A stretch of 64,000 nt of DNA from Holophagales bacterium UBA5704 (GCA_002420005.1 DIHE01000194.1:23171-87170); one strand, 5' to 3'; positions 52,694-60,796 are shown, counted from the stretch's first letter. The notes: generated by a model not told the origin, from the letters alone. Made by a program: numbers and translations.

Positions 52694-54175
52694 TCACCCC
52701 CCAAACCGCAACGCCACCTCAAGCTGCGCACGCCGCAGGTAGGCGGCGAGCCGGCCCACCAGCTCGACGGTCGCTCGCTCGCGCACGGCGGCCTCCTGGA
52801 ACAGCCGGGCGGCGCGTAGCGCTTCCTTGTGCACCTTCAGCTCCAGGAACGTCTTCACCATCCCGGTGGCCAGCTTCTTGACCTCCGTGGGCCGGTTCTG
52901 GCGCAGGTAGAGCGCGGCCAGGTCCAAGGAGACCAGGGCGGCGTCGAAGGCGTTGCGCAGCTCCAGGAACTCTTTCTTCACCTCCACCAGAAGCGTCTCC
53001 GCCTCCTCCGCCCGCCCCAGGCCGGCGGCGACGGCGCCCTCCAGCCACTTGATGCGCAGCCCCGAGACTCCCTGGGGCGACAGTCTCCGGATCTCGGGCA
53101 ACAGCTCCTCGGCGTCCTTGTAACGCTCCAGGTGCCGGAGATTCACGGCCAAGTTGAAACGCTGGTGCCAGAGCAGGCGCCGGGTGCGGTCATCTTTGAT
53201 ATGGCCCTCCACCTCTTGGAGGGTGGTGATCGCCCCGGTATGGTCGCCCAGAAGCGTGAGAATGGTGGCTTGGCACAGGAGCAGGTACGGCAACTCTGCG
53301 ATCGACCCGAGCGCCAGAGCCTGCCTCAATAGCTGCCGGGCCGCATCGGGCTCGCCCAGATCTCGGAGGAGGGAGGCCTTGAGGCCCAGGCACCGCGCCG
53401 GGTCGAGCAGGCCAGCTGGGTCGCTGGCCGCGCCGCCGGCCCAAGCCTGGTCTGCCCGCTCTGTCGCCTCGCGGGCGGCGTGCAGTTTACCGTTTGCCCG
53501 CTGGGCGCTGCCGACGTGAAAGGCGCAGAAGCCGCGCAGGCGCAAGCGCCAAGCCTCGGACCCCGGGGCGATCTCGGCGATCCGTTCAGCGAGCCGGGCC
53601 AGCTCCAAGGCCACCGCAGGTTTGGTTGCCGCCGCTTCGAGACTTTCGTCACAGAGCCTCACGCTCAGTGACCAGTCCTGATATAGCGGGACCTCCTGGG
53701 CGACGACCCACCGCTGGGCGGCGGTGTAACGCCGCAGGCGCTCCCAGAGTGCCTCGGCCCGCTGGGGAGCCGGGTCACTCTCGGCCGCGGTCGACGGGCC
53801 GGGGGGGCCGATCGTGTAGCCGGCGAGGCCCGCCGGGACGACGGGTGCGGCGGTGGCGCGAAGGCTCCGGGAAAACCTGGCGCACCTCTCCAGAACGGCC
53901 GCCGCCACCGGCGTCGCCTCACGGTCCATGATCTCGGGGAACGCTTCCAGCAGGGCGGCAAACGCGAGGATTTTGGGTACGGCCACCTCCAGAGCGTCGG
54001 CAATCCGCTGCAACGTCTCCGGCTCCGGGATGGTCTTACCCTTCTCGTAGTCGATGAGGCTCCCCCGCTGGATGCCGGTGGCCGTGGACAGAGCCGCCCG
54101 GCTCATCCCGCCCCGGTAGAAGAGGAGGGCCTGGCCCAGGGCGCGCGCGGCCCGCTTCGTGCGATTCTTGCTCAT
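52694..54175 (-). CDS. XRE-family regulator with TPR-like C-terminal domain (copy 1)
   Basis: A 493-aa protein. N-terminal Cro/C1-type HTH about residues 18-72 (MSRAALSTATGIQRGSLIDYEKG then ETLQRIADALEV). The rest is helical TPR-like: FCAFHVGSAQRANGKLHAA, LGLKASLLRDLGEPDAAR, FNLAVNLRHLERYKDAEELL, ALVSLDLAALYLRQNRPTEV. This is the layout of RRNPP-type peptide-binding regulators. It is paralogous to the copy at 54712-56172, with matching DPxxLL-xxAR-xLGxxASLxRD segments. It is divergent from the small repeated exported protein at 54309. Confidence 0.87.
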   Translation of the reverse strand: MSKNRTKRAARALGQALLFYRGGMSRAALSTATGIQRGSLIDYEKGKTIPEPETLQRIADALEVAVPKILAFAALLEAFPEIMDREATPVAAAVLERCARFSRSLRATAAPVVPAGLAGYTIGPPGPSTAAESDPAPQRAEALWERLRRYTAAQRWVVAQEVPLYQDWSLSVRLCDESLEAAATKPAVALELARLAERIAEIAPGSEAWRLRLRGFCAFHVGSAQRANGKLHAAREATERADQAWAGGAASDPAGLLDPARCLGLKASLLRDLGEPDAARQLLRQALALGSIAELPYLLLCQATILTLLGDHTGAITTLQEVEGHIKDDRTRRLLWHQRFNLAVNLRHLERYKDAEELLPEIRRLSPQGVSGLRIKWLEGAVAAGLGRAEEAETLLVEVKKEFLELRNAFDAALVSLDLAALYLRQNRPTEVKKLATGMVKTFLELKVHKEALRAARLFQEAAVRERATVELVGRLAAYLRRAQLEVALRFGG

Positions 54176-54308
54176 GGTTCGTACCCTTCTCCCAATTTTC
54201 CGGGTTTTGGGGGTCCTTCAGGGTCCCGCCGGACACCTTGTTTTCTGGGGTGAGCCTTCCAGGTCATGGTGGCCGCGGCGGTGCCCTCCCCATTCTAGGA
54301 GACTCGTC

Positions 54309-54677
54309 ATGACCTCAACGTCGTTTCGTCGCACCGTCGTCCTCCTCGTTCTGGCTGCCTTCCTGGCCGCCCCCTGGCTCGCCGCCGCGGAGCCGGCTGC
54401 GCGGGCCGCGCAGCGTAACCTCGGTTCCCCCTGGGACGTGATCACCCAGCTCTGGAGCACACTCACCGCCACCTGGGATGAGGCGGGCTGCTGGGCTGAC
54501 CCCTACGGCGGTTGCGCCGCCACCAAGCCTGAGCCTGAGCCCGCGCTCATTCTGGACGAGGGCTGCCGGGCCGACCCCTATGGCGGTTGCGCCGCCGATA
54601 GCGCGGCGCCTGAGCCCGAACCCGCGACCCTGGACGCTGGCTGTTTAGCCGATCCCTACGGCGGTTGTTCCAGCTAG
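54309..54677 (+). CDS. Small exported protein with three CxADPYGGC repeats
   Basis: A 122-aa protein with a Sec signal (FRRTVVLLVLAAFLAAPWLAAA, residues about 6-27). The mature part ends in three near-identical modules: GCWADPYGGCAA, GCRADPYGGCAA and GCLADPYGGCSS, 25 and 26 residues apart, joined by Pro/Glu linkers (KPEPEPALILDE, APEPEPATLDA). The last module forms the C-terminus. Each module has two cysteines that could form a small disulfide ring. AGGAG precedes ATG 54309. It sits between two XRE-TPR genes, which suggests a multi-copy peptide signal precursor; this is inference. I know no named family. Confidence 0.75.
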   Translation: MTSTSFRRTVVLLVLAAFLAAPWLAAAEPAARAAQRNLGSPWDVITQLWSTLTATWDEAGCWADPYGGCAATKPEPEPALILDEGCRADPYGGCAADSAAPEPEPATLDAGCLADPYGGCSS

Positions 54678-54711
54678 AGCGCGCATGTGGGCCCATGCTC
54701 CGGGCTGGCCA

Positions 54712-56172
54712 TCACTTCCGGCCCGGGGCTGAATCTGGAAGTAGCTCTGCCAGACCGCCAGCCCGGCGAAGATCTTCCCGCAGCTGCAGAGCCAGCCCAA
54801 TCGTCAGAGTCTCCTGCTCGACTGCCTCCCGGAACAGCACGAGCGTCGCGAGGACCTCCTCTGAAACTCGCTGCGAGCGAAAAACTGGTGCGAGTTCCCG
54901 GGCGAGCATCTGGACCTCTGTGGTGCGCCCCTGTTCCTGGTAGAGTACAGCCAGCTCGAGAGTCGCCAGGGCGACTTCTAGGTGGTTGCTGCAGGCAAGA
55001 AAATCCTGGCGTACCTTTTCGAAGGCCGTTTCGGCTGCGGCTGGCCTGCCAAGCCCCGCTTCGACCAAGCCCTGAATCCAGCCGATCTTCGTGAGGCCCT
55101 TCCCGTACCCGAGCTGAACCGTCAAGTCGCGGAAAGCGGCTATTTCCCCGAGCACTTCGGAATAGAGTCCGCTACAGCAGTAGTTAAACAGGAGATTGAA
55201 GCGCAGGCACCAAGCCAGGTGCGGCTGGCGGCACACTTCCCCAAGGGAAAGCGTCTCGCGGAGTGCCGTGATGGCCTCTGCGTGCTCGCCGAGCTTCCCA
55301 AGGACCGTCGCCCGGTTGATAAGCAAGTGGCCCCTCTCCTGGCCGGCATCTCTGGCGAGCGCGCGGTCGAGCATCGTCCTGGCCCCAGCCAGGTCCCCCT
55401 GGTCTCGCTTGAGCGACGCCTGCATGCCGAGCACGCGCGCTTCGTTCAGGAGCTTCTCGGGGTCTCCGGCGGCGCCGGCCTCCCAGAGGGCCACGGCCCG
55501 GAGGACTTCGGCTTCCGCCGCGGGAAGGCTCTGGCCTTTGACCCGGATCGCATTGCCCAGGTGAAACCGGGCGTAGCCTTCGTTGCGTAGCAGGAACGCC
55601 GGATCGCCTTCCGCCAGGCCGGCGATCTGGACGGCGAGGGCGGCCCAGGCGAGCGCCTCGTCTGCGTCACGGGCCGCGGCTTCGATCGATTCGTGACAGG
55701 CCAGCTCGCCGACGGCCCAGGACTGGTACGGCTTCTTCTCCTGCACGAGCGCGACGCGCTCCTCCGGAGTCAACGCCCGCAGGCGGGGGAACAGCGTCTC
55801 CGCGGTCATGCGATCCATCAGGGCCTGGGCGAGCCGTTCGGAGCGCAGCAGCTTGGCGCGGTACATCTCTCCCCACTCGATGCCGATCTCGTCGGCGAAC
55901 CGGTCGATCTCCTGCTCGGCTCTGGAGCCGTGGCCTGCAGCCATCTCGGTTCCCAGGACGAAGCGGCGGGCCCGGTCCACATGGCTTGCGGGCAGCCCCA
56001 TCGTGGCGGCCACCCGTTCCAAGACGGCGCGCGAAGGGGCCGGTTTGCCCCGCAAGTAGTCGTAGATCGTGCCCGGGGTGACGCCCATCGCGCCGGCCAG
56101 TTTGTTGGCCGGCCAGCCTACGGCCTCCAGCAGGACGGCCAAGATCCTGCTGGCGAGAGTCCGTTCGTCCAT
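54712..56172 (-). CDS. XRE-family regulator with TPR-like C-terminal domain (copy 2)
   Basis: A 486-aa paralogue of the regulator at 52694. The HTH is near residues 20-60 (KLAGAMGVTPGTIYDYLRGK then AVLERVAATMGLPASHVD). TPR-like repeats include YARFHLGNAIRVKGQSLPAAEAE, LGMQASLKRDQGDLAGARTML, INRATVLGKLGEHAEAITAL and LATLELAVLYQEQGRTTEV. The aligned blocks shared with copy 1 extend over most of the protein, but the HTH helices differ, so the two probably bind different operators. It converges with the repeated-peptide gene and is divergent from the 56381 operon. Confidence 0.86.
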   Translation of the reverse strand: MDERTLASRILAVLLEAVGWPANKLAGAMGVTPGTIYDYLRGKPAPSRAVLERVAATMGLPASHVDRARRFVLGTEMAAGHGSRAEQEIDRFADEIGIEWGEMYRAKLLRSERLAQALMDRMTAETLFPRLRALTPEERVALVQEKKPYQSWAVGELACHESIEAAARDADEALAWAALAVQIAGLAEGDPAFLLRNEGYARFHLGNAIRVKGQSLPAAEAEVLRAVALWEAGAAGDPEKLLNEARVLGMQASLKRDQGDLAGARTMLDRALARDAGQERGHLLINRATVLGKLGEHAEAITALRETLSLGEVCRQPHLAWCLRFNLLFNYCCSGLYSEVLGEIAAFRDLTVQLGYGKGLTKIGWIQGLVEAGLGRPAAAETAFEKVRQDFLACSNHLEVALATLELAVLYQEQGRTTEVQMLARELAPVFRSQRVSEEVLATLVLFREAVEQETLTIGLALQLREDLRRAGGLAELLPDSAPGRK

Positions 56173-56380
56173 GCCACCTCCACGAAGAGAGGAAACTGTG
56201 CGCTTCCTACTATAGAGGGTGCGCGGGAGCGCCGAAACGGGACAACAAAACGCGATCTCGGGACCGGCAACATTGTGCGGTCAGATTTCCGGGATGTCTC
56301 GCCACTGCGTTGTTTGTAGCGTACGGAAGTTGCGCGGACTTTGCAATCTTGGGGGCGGAGCCTCATTACGCTTCGACCTG

Positions 56381-56536
56381 ATGAGCGACCCAACCAACCC
56401 CGCCGCCGCCCCGCCGGTGATCGAGTCCGAGAAGTGGGACCGGTTTGAAGGATTCCGCGAGACGTTCCTGGCGTGGTTCACCGGCCCCCGGCACAACGCC
56501 ACCCTCCGCGGGCTCGGCACGAGGGCCACCCGATGA
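56381..56536 (+). CDS. Small protein at the head of the coupled operon
   Basis: A 51-aa frame starting at ATG 56381 (MSDPTNPAAAPPVIESEKW) and ending in an ATGA overlap with the next gene. Aromatic and charged (WDRFEGFRETFLAWFTGP), without signal or membrane helix. Short, so uncertain, but the start-stop coupling supports translation. Function unknown. The 209 nt before it, shared with the divergent regulator, hold no clear promoter that I can defend. Confidence 0.45.
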   Translation: MSDPTNPAAAPPVIESEKWDRFEGFRETFLAWFTGPRHNATLRGLGTRATR

Positions 56537-56949
56537 CGCTCGATCAGGTCGAGACCAGAGGACCTTTTCATCTCGCCTGGTACCAGCCCCACATCGAAGG
56601 CATGGTCATGGGGGGGGCCAGAGTGCGCTACCTGTTGGTGCCGGTGGTCCTGGGGAAGTTCCGGGCGACGCGCACCCTGCAGGTCATCAACCACATCGGC
56701 CGGCCGATGGGCGTGGTGGAAGACGTCTTCGCCTTCCGGGTGGTGACGCTGCGGTTGCCCGGGACGCCGGAAGGGGCGGTCTCCGCGGAAGAACAGCGGC
56801 TGATCGACGCTCTGCGCGACCGGGCCGTGCTGGCGATGGCCGAGAAGAGCCTGCCCGAGCTGCAACCAACCCGCAAGGCGCCGGACTGGATGACCGGCGT
56901 GGTGACCCGCGGCACCCGCGCCACACTCGTTCGGGCGGGGGGTGGGTGA
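56533..56949 (+). CDS. Hypothetical protein in the coupled operon
   Basis: A 138-aa protein I do not recognise. ATG 56533 overlaps the upstream stop, and its stop TGA shares a base with the next ATG (TGATG at 56947-56951). The sequence looks like a compact alpha/beta domain (RVRYLLVPVVLGKFRATRTL, QVINHIGRPMGVVEDVFAF) followed by charged helices (EEQRLIDALRDRAVLAMAEK). No catalytic motif is evident. Placement between regulators suggests an accessory role. Confidence 0.6.
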   Translation: MTLDQVETRGPFHLAWYQPHIEGMVMGGARVRYLLVPVVLGKFRATRTLQVINHIGRPMGVVEDVFAFRVVTLRLPGTPEGAVSAEEQRLIDALRDRAVLAMAEKSLPELQPTRKAPDWMTGVVTRGTRATLVRAGGG

Positions 56950-57218
56950 TGCGCAGCGGAGCGCCGGGCCCGGCCGGTGAGATCCTGCGGGCCGCCGCGC
57001 TCCAGAGCTGGAGCCGGGACCTGCTGCCTGAGGCGGCCAACCTCTTCCAACGCGCCGAGACCGCCTTCCGCGGCGCCGGCCGGGAGGCCGAGGTCTTTGC
57101 CACGGGCCGGCTGCGGGTCCTTCTGCATGGAATGCAGGAAGCGCCCGGTTTCCCTGGATCGATCAGCTCCTGCCCCCACGAAAACGCCGAAGGGTTCCGC
57201 GAAAAGGAGGCACTCAGC
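56949..57218 (+). pseudogene. Truncated TPR-like gene, in frame with the next gene
   Basis: From ATG 56949 the frame encodes RAAALQSWSRDLLPEAANLF and AETAFRGAGREAEVFATGRL with LRVLLHGMQE, which aligns with the middle of the TPR-like protein at 58324 (AQGLVHWEQSQLTEAVALL, GEALATRQLRVLLHAEMGE). After about residue 65 the similarity stops and the sequence turns unlike a protein, but no stop intervenes before the strong ribosome-binding site and ATG of the next gene. It looks like a remnant left by recombination between paralogues. Confidence 0.5.
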
Positions 57219-57857
57219 ATGGCCGATGACCCGACGTCGCCCGAGGAGATCTTCAACGGCGGGGCAGCCGCGAAGATCCTGGGCATCCAGAACGTGCGGC
57301 TCAGCCGCTATATCGCGGACTTGCGGCTCGAGGTGCCGCGCGAGAAAAGCGGCCTTCGCATCACCCGCGAGCAACTCGAAGTCCTCCGCACCTACCACCG
57401 GAACCAGGCGGATGGACCACGCTTTCGTGAGTCCGAGCAGGCCCGGGAGTACTCGGCCGCGCTCAAGGAGCTGGGCCGCATTTTTCGGGGGTTGAAGCAG
57501 CTCTCCAAGGAAGCCCTGCGGCACCAGAAACGCCTGCTCCAGGCCGAGCCGGCGACATCGGCCGTCATTCACCTGCTGCCGGACCCCGACCTGGTCCTGG
57601 CGAAGCCGCTCCACGTCCTCATCGCACCCAACGGCAACCGCTACCGGGCGAGCTTTCCCGAAGCGGATCTCGACGCCATGGGCGCCACCCGGGACGAGGC
57701 GCTGCTGCAGCTGCGCCAGGAGATCGCCCTAGCCTTCGTGCGCCACGAAAGGAACGTCCCCTTTGTCAGCAGGAACCAGCCGGAGCGTCACCGTGTCTTG
57801 ACCACCTTGATCAGCCGGCGGCCGGCCGGGGCGGCCACGGGCGGGGGCGCAGCGTGA
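57219..57857 (+). CDS. HTH plus HicB-like protein
   Basis: A 212-aa protein beginning at ATG 57219 behind a perfect AAGGAGG (57204-57210). The N-terminal part (NGGAAAKILGIQNVRLSRYI, then SGLRITREQLEVLRTY) looks like a MerR-type winged helix. The middle is helical. The C-terminal domain PLHVLIAPNGNRYRASFPEAD and GATRDEALLQLRQEIALAF resembles the HicB antitoxin fold (a pseudo-RNase H strand set followed by the GxTxEEA helix). No HicA-like partner follows. It may regulate the operon. Confidence 0.62.
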   Translation: MADDPTSPEEIFNGGAAAKILGIQNVRLSRYIADLRLEVPREKSGLRITREQLEVLRTYHRNQADGPRFRESEQAREYSAALKELGRIFRGLKQLSKEALRHQKRLLQAEPATSAVIHLLPDPDLVLAKPLHVLIAPNGNRYRASFPEADLDAMGATRDEALLQLRQEIALAFVRHERNVPFVSRNQPERHRVLTTLISRRPAGAATGGGAA

Positions 57858-58327
57858 TGGACCCCATGTTTGCCAAACTGGGGAAGGCCTTGCGGGAGCT
57901 GCGCGAGTCGGCCGGCCTCTCGCAGGCCAAGCTGGCGCACAAGGCCGGGGTGGGCAAATCGCAGCTTTCGAAGTATGAGGCCGGCCGAGAGCTGCCCAGG
58001 CTGGAGACGCTGGCGCGGGTACTCAGGGCCCTCGACCTGGAGCCGCTTCCGTTGTTCTACCTCGCCCACCTGTTGCAGTGCCGGGCCGAGATCACCCCCG
58101 CCAGCCTCCTCCTGGTGACCCGCACGCCGCCACCGGGCGGCGATGCGGCGCTGGAGAGCTTCCACAAGCTGTTCGGCCACTTCCTCACCACCTTCGAAGT
58201 CCTCGTGAAATCTCAGGTGGAAGGCCCAAGGAGCCGGTCGGCGGAGCGGGCGAAGAGCGCCGCCGCGACCGTGGCCGCAGCCCTCACCGCGGAGGCGACG
58301 CCGCCGGCCGGGGAGGGCGCCGCATGA
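57857..58327 (+). CDS. XRE-family HTH protein
   Basis: A 156-aa protein. HTH about residues 9-64 (LGKALRELRESAGLSQAKLA, GVGKSQLSKYEAGRELP, LETLARVLRALDLEPL). The C-terminal 90 residues are helical and end in an Ala-rich tail. ATG 57857 shares a base with the preceding stop; an in-frame GTG 57854 is possible. The stop overlaps the start of the TPR-like gene that follows. It is probably the DNA-binding part of a two-gene regulator whose TPR part is the next gene. Confidence 0.8.
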   Translation: MDPMFAKLGKALRELRESAGLSQAKLAHKAGVGKSQLSKYEAGRELPRLETLARVLRALDLEPLPLFYLAHLLQCRAEITPASLLLVTRTPPPGGDAALESFHKLFGHFLTTFEVLVKSQVEGPRSRSAERAKSAAATVAAALTAEATPPAGEGAA

Positions 58328-59172
58328 AACCGACTCCATGGGAAACCGAACAGCTCGCTGCGGAGCTGGCGGAGCTGCTCAAGAGTAAGCCGAGCGATGC
58401 TCCGTTCCTTGACGTTCTCGCCGACGCGCGGTTCCACCGCTTCGAGGTCGGCGTGGCCCTGGCCCGGCGCGCTGCGGCGCTGCAAGGGGTCGATGCCGGC
58501 CGCTGCGCCCAGCTGGCCGCCGCGGCCAACGCGCTCTGTGCCTGGCCTTCTGCGGGGCCGGGGGGCGCGGTGGAGGCCGGCGAACGGGTGCGGGCTCTGG
58601 TCGGCAACGCCGTGCGGCTGCGGGGCAACGGAGATGGACATCTCGCCCTGGGGCTGATGACCTGGCACCGGCAATTGCCACGAGCCCATGGTGGTGAGCT
58701 GCTCCGGGCGCAGGGTCTGGTGCACTGGGAACAGTCGCAGCTCACCGAGGCGGTCGCCCTGCTGGCGGTCGCCAATGTCCGCTTCAGCGACCAGAGCCAG
58801 CCCGGGGAGGCTCTCGCCACCCGGCAGCTGCGTGTGCTGCTGCATGCCGAGATGGGCGAGCCTTTGGAGGCCTTGCGGCTCTATGCCACTTGCCGCAATG
58901 CAAAGCCGCCGGCTGAGCGGCCCTGGCTGAGCGCTCGCGCGGCGTTGACCGCCGCCTTCTGCTGGGCAGAGCGGGGCTCTGCGGGAGACCGGGCGGAGCT
59001 ACGCCAGGCGCTGCGACGTGGCGGCGAGCTGGCGGCGAAGGTGACCGCCGAGCGCGAATGCCTGACGCTCGCCTGGCTCACGGCCCGCGCAGAAGCCCGG
59101 GAGACGAGCGACGCCCGCAGAGCCGAGGCGCTCGAAGCACTGCGCGAGCCGGCCTTGCACCTGCTGGGCTGA
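58324..59172 (+). CDS. TPR-like helical protein (operon copy 1)
   Basis: A 282-aa helical protein. Helix pairs: DVLADARFHRFEVGVALARRAAAL, AQLAAAANALCAW, LLRAQGLVHWEQSQLTEAV, GEALATRQLRVLLHAEMGEPLEALRLY. There is no HTH of its own; the XRE protein just upstream overlaps it, so the two together mirror the XRE-TPR fusions at 52.7 and 54.7 kb. ATG 58324 overlaps the XRE stop (ATGA). Function is inferred only from the arrangement. Confidence 0.7.
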   Translation: MKPTPWETEQLAAELAELLKSKPSDAPFLDVLADARFHRFEVGVALARRAAALQGVDAGRCAQLAAAANALCAWPSAGPGGAVEAGERVRALVGNAVRLRGNGDGHLALGLMTWHRQLPRAHGGELLRAQGLVHWEQSQLTEAVALLAVANVRFSDQSQPGEALATRQLRVLLHAEMGEPLEALRLYATCRNAKPPAERPWLSARAALTAAFCWAERGSAGDRAELRQALRRGGELAAKVTAERECLTLAWLTARAEARETSDARRAEALEALREPALHLLG

Positions 59173-59481
59173 CACGACCATGCGCTCCTCACCTTGGACG
59201 TCTTTGCCTGCCGCGCCGGGGCGGACCACGCCCTGGACCTGAACCTTCTGCGCGACGAGCTCCAGCCGACGGCCCCTACGCCGGAGACCGTGGGGGCCTT
59301 GTTCGGGTACTTCCAGCCCGGGACCGGACATGCCGGTCGCGGCTGGTGCGAGGCCGGCCTGATCGGCCGCAATCTGCGCAGCCGCAGCCGCGCCACCCCC
59401 CGGCCCGGCCTGCGACCCCTTCCTTTTGTTGTGCCGTGGCCGGAGGGTGCCGAGGTGCCTGTTCCACTGGAGGCCCGATGA
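59173..59481 (+). CDS. Short frame resembling the C-terminal half of S-adenosylmethionine decarboxylase (likely remnant)
   Basis: Between the two TPR-like genes a frame starts right after the stop of the first and reads LLTLDVFACRAGADHALDLN with LLRDELQP. This resembles the beta-chain end of SpeD, where a DxFTCG-like motif precedes a helix and the last strand. The catalytic serine and the N-terminal half are missing. The tail is Arg/Pro-rich and not SpeD-like. The possible start TTG 59194 has no good ribosome-binding site. It ends in an ATGA overlap with the next gene. Low confidence in both homology and expression. Confidence 0.3.
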   Translation, partial: HDHALLTLDVFACRAGADHALDLNLLRDELQPTAPTPETVGALFGYFQPGTGHAGRGWCEAGLIGRNLRSRSRATPRPGLRPLPFVVPWPEGAEVPVPLEAR

Positions 59482-60641
59482 ACGAGAACGCCGTTTTGAC
59501 GTCCACCGAACCGGCCACCGCCCGCGAATCCTTCCCCCTGCGGCCGGACGCCCTGCCACCTGACCGGCGGCGCGCCGCCGAAGCCTTGCGGGACGAGCTG
59601 GTGGCGGCGAAAGACCGTTCCGCCGAGCGGTTTCTTTCCGCGGACCTGCTCGAGCTGCTCCTTTTCGACAGCGAGGCCGCCCTGCCGGACGATCCCGGAA
59701 CCGCCGAAAAATGGGCCGGGATCGCCGTCTGTCTCGCCGGCAAGAAAGCCCCTCGGCAGCGGCTGGCCGACGATCACCGGGTCCGTGCCTTGCGCCTGAG
59801 AGCCAATGCTCTTCGCCTGCTGCGCAGGTTCAGGGAGGCACAAGGCGAGCTCTCCGATGCGCTCAACTTTCTGGCCGCCGACTCCTGTGAGAAGGCACCC
59901 TTTCACCTGGCGTGCGGCCTTCTGCAGAACGACCTTCGGAACCCCCAGGGGGCCCTGGCGCACCTCCACGAAGCCGCCCGGGCGTACTTCCGCTCGGGTG
60001 CCCAGGCGAAGGAGGGGACCTGCCGGCTGCTCGCCGGCCTGGTCTCTGTGGCCGCCGGCGACGACAACGCCCACTTCGAGCTGCTCGCAGGCTGGGAACG
60101 AGTCGATCCGGCATGGCACCCGCGGCTCAGCCGCGTCGCCGGCTTCACCTTGGTCCGCCTCGCGGCCGAGGTCGCCCCCGAAGCCACAGAAGCCAACCGG
60201 AAGAACTTCAACCGGGCTCTGGCTCTGAGCGACCGCATCCACGACGAGGACATCGGGGAGAGGCTCCAGGCGCGGCGCCTGGAAGCCGCCGCCCGGGCGC
60301 GGCTCGGCCAGGCTGAAGCCGCAGAAGAGGAGCTTCGCGACGTCTTCCAGAAGGAGATTGACCGGGAGTACCTGATCGGGAGCACCCTGGCGGCCCTGCA
60401 TCTCTCCTGCGTGCTCAAGCAGCTGGGGCAGGGAGAGCAATGGACGGCCTTGATCGAGCCTTTCGACCGGCTGGACGACGAGGCGGGCAGGGTCGTCGCC
60501 CAGGAGACGGTGCGCTCGTTCTGGGCCGACCTCCGCGAGGGCTGGGGAACCAGTCGGGCCGCGCTGCGCGCCGAGGCGGAATTCCACCGGATGTGCCGGC
60601 TGCTGGAGGTGCCACCGGGAGACCCCTTTGTCTTCGCCTGA
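59478..60641 (+). CDS. TPR-like helical protein (operon copy 2)
   Basis: A 387-aa soluble helical protein: AEALRDELVAAKDRSAERFL, ALRLRANALRLLRRFREAQ, LACGLLQNDLRNPQGALAHL, AARAYFRSGAQAKEGTCRLL, LEAAARARLGQAEAAEEEL. It is related in plan to the 58324 protein and to the TPR parts of the two XRE regulators, with the same hydrophobic spacing but low identity. No HTH, signal peptide or membrane helix. It is the last gene of the coupled operon and is followed by a strong terminator. Function unknown. Confidence 0.72.
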   Translation: MNENAVLTSTEPATARESFPLRPDALPPDRRRAAEALRDELVAAKDRSAERFLSADLLELLLFDSEAALPDDPGTAEKWAGIAVCLAGKKAPRQRLADDHRVRALRLRANALRLLRRFREAQGELSDALNFLAADSCEKAPFHLACGLLQNDLRNPQGALAHLHEAARAYFRSGAQAKEGTCRLLAGLVSVAAGDDNAHFELLAGWERVDPAWHPRLSRVAGFTLVRLAAEVAPEATEANRKNFNRALALSDRIHDEDIGERLQARRLEAAARARLGQAEAAEEELRDVFQKEIDREYLIGSTLAALHLSCVLKQLGQGEQWTALIEPFDRLDDEAGRVVAQETVRSFWADLREGWGTSRAALRAEAEFHRMCRLLEVPPGDPFVFA

Positions 60642-60754
60642 CAGGGCGAAGCCGGTGCGCCGGCTCTGCCGGGGCACCGCGCGGTTCCCTTGCGCGAACC
60701 GCTTGTGCTCGCCTGATCTCTGAGGAGGTTGCCGATGTCTTCTGTCGTCCATCC

Positions 60755-60796
60755 GCCTGCCCGGGGACCCATCCTCCCCCCGGGCGGGCCTTTTTC
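60755..60796 (+). terminator. Strong intrinsic terminator of the 56.4-60.6 kb operon
   Basis: GCCTGCCCGGGG (60755-60766) pairs with CCCCGGGCGGGC (60778-60789), 12 pairs including one G-T, followed by CTTTTTCT. The GC-rich stem and the T-run are textbook. Confidence 0.8.
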
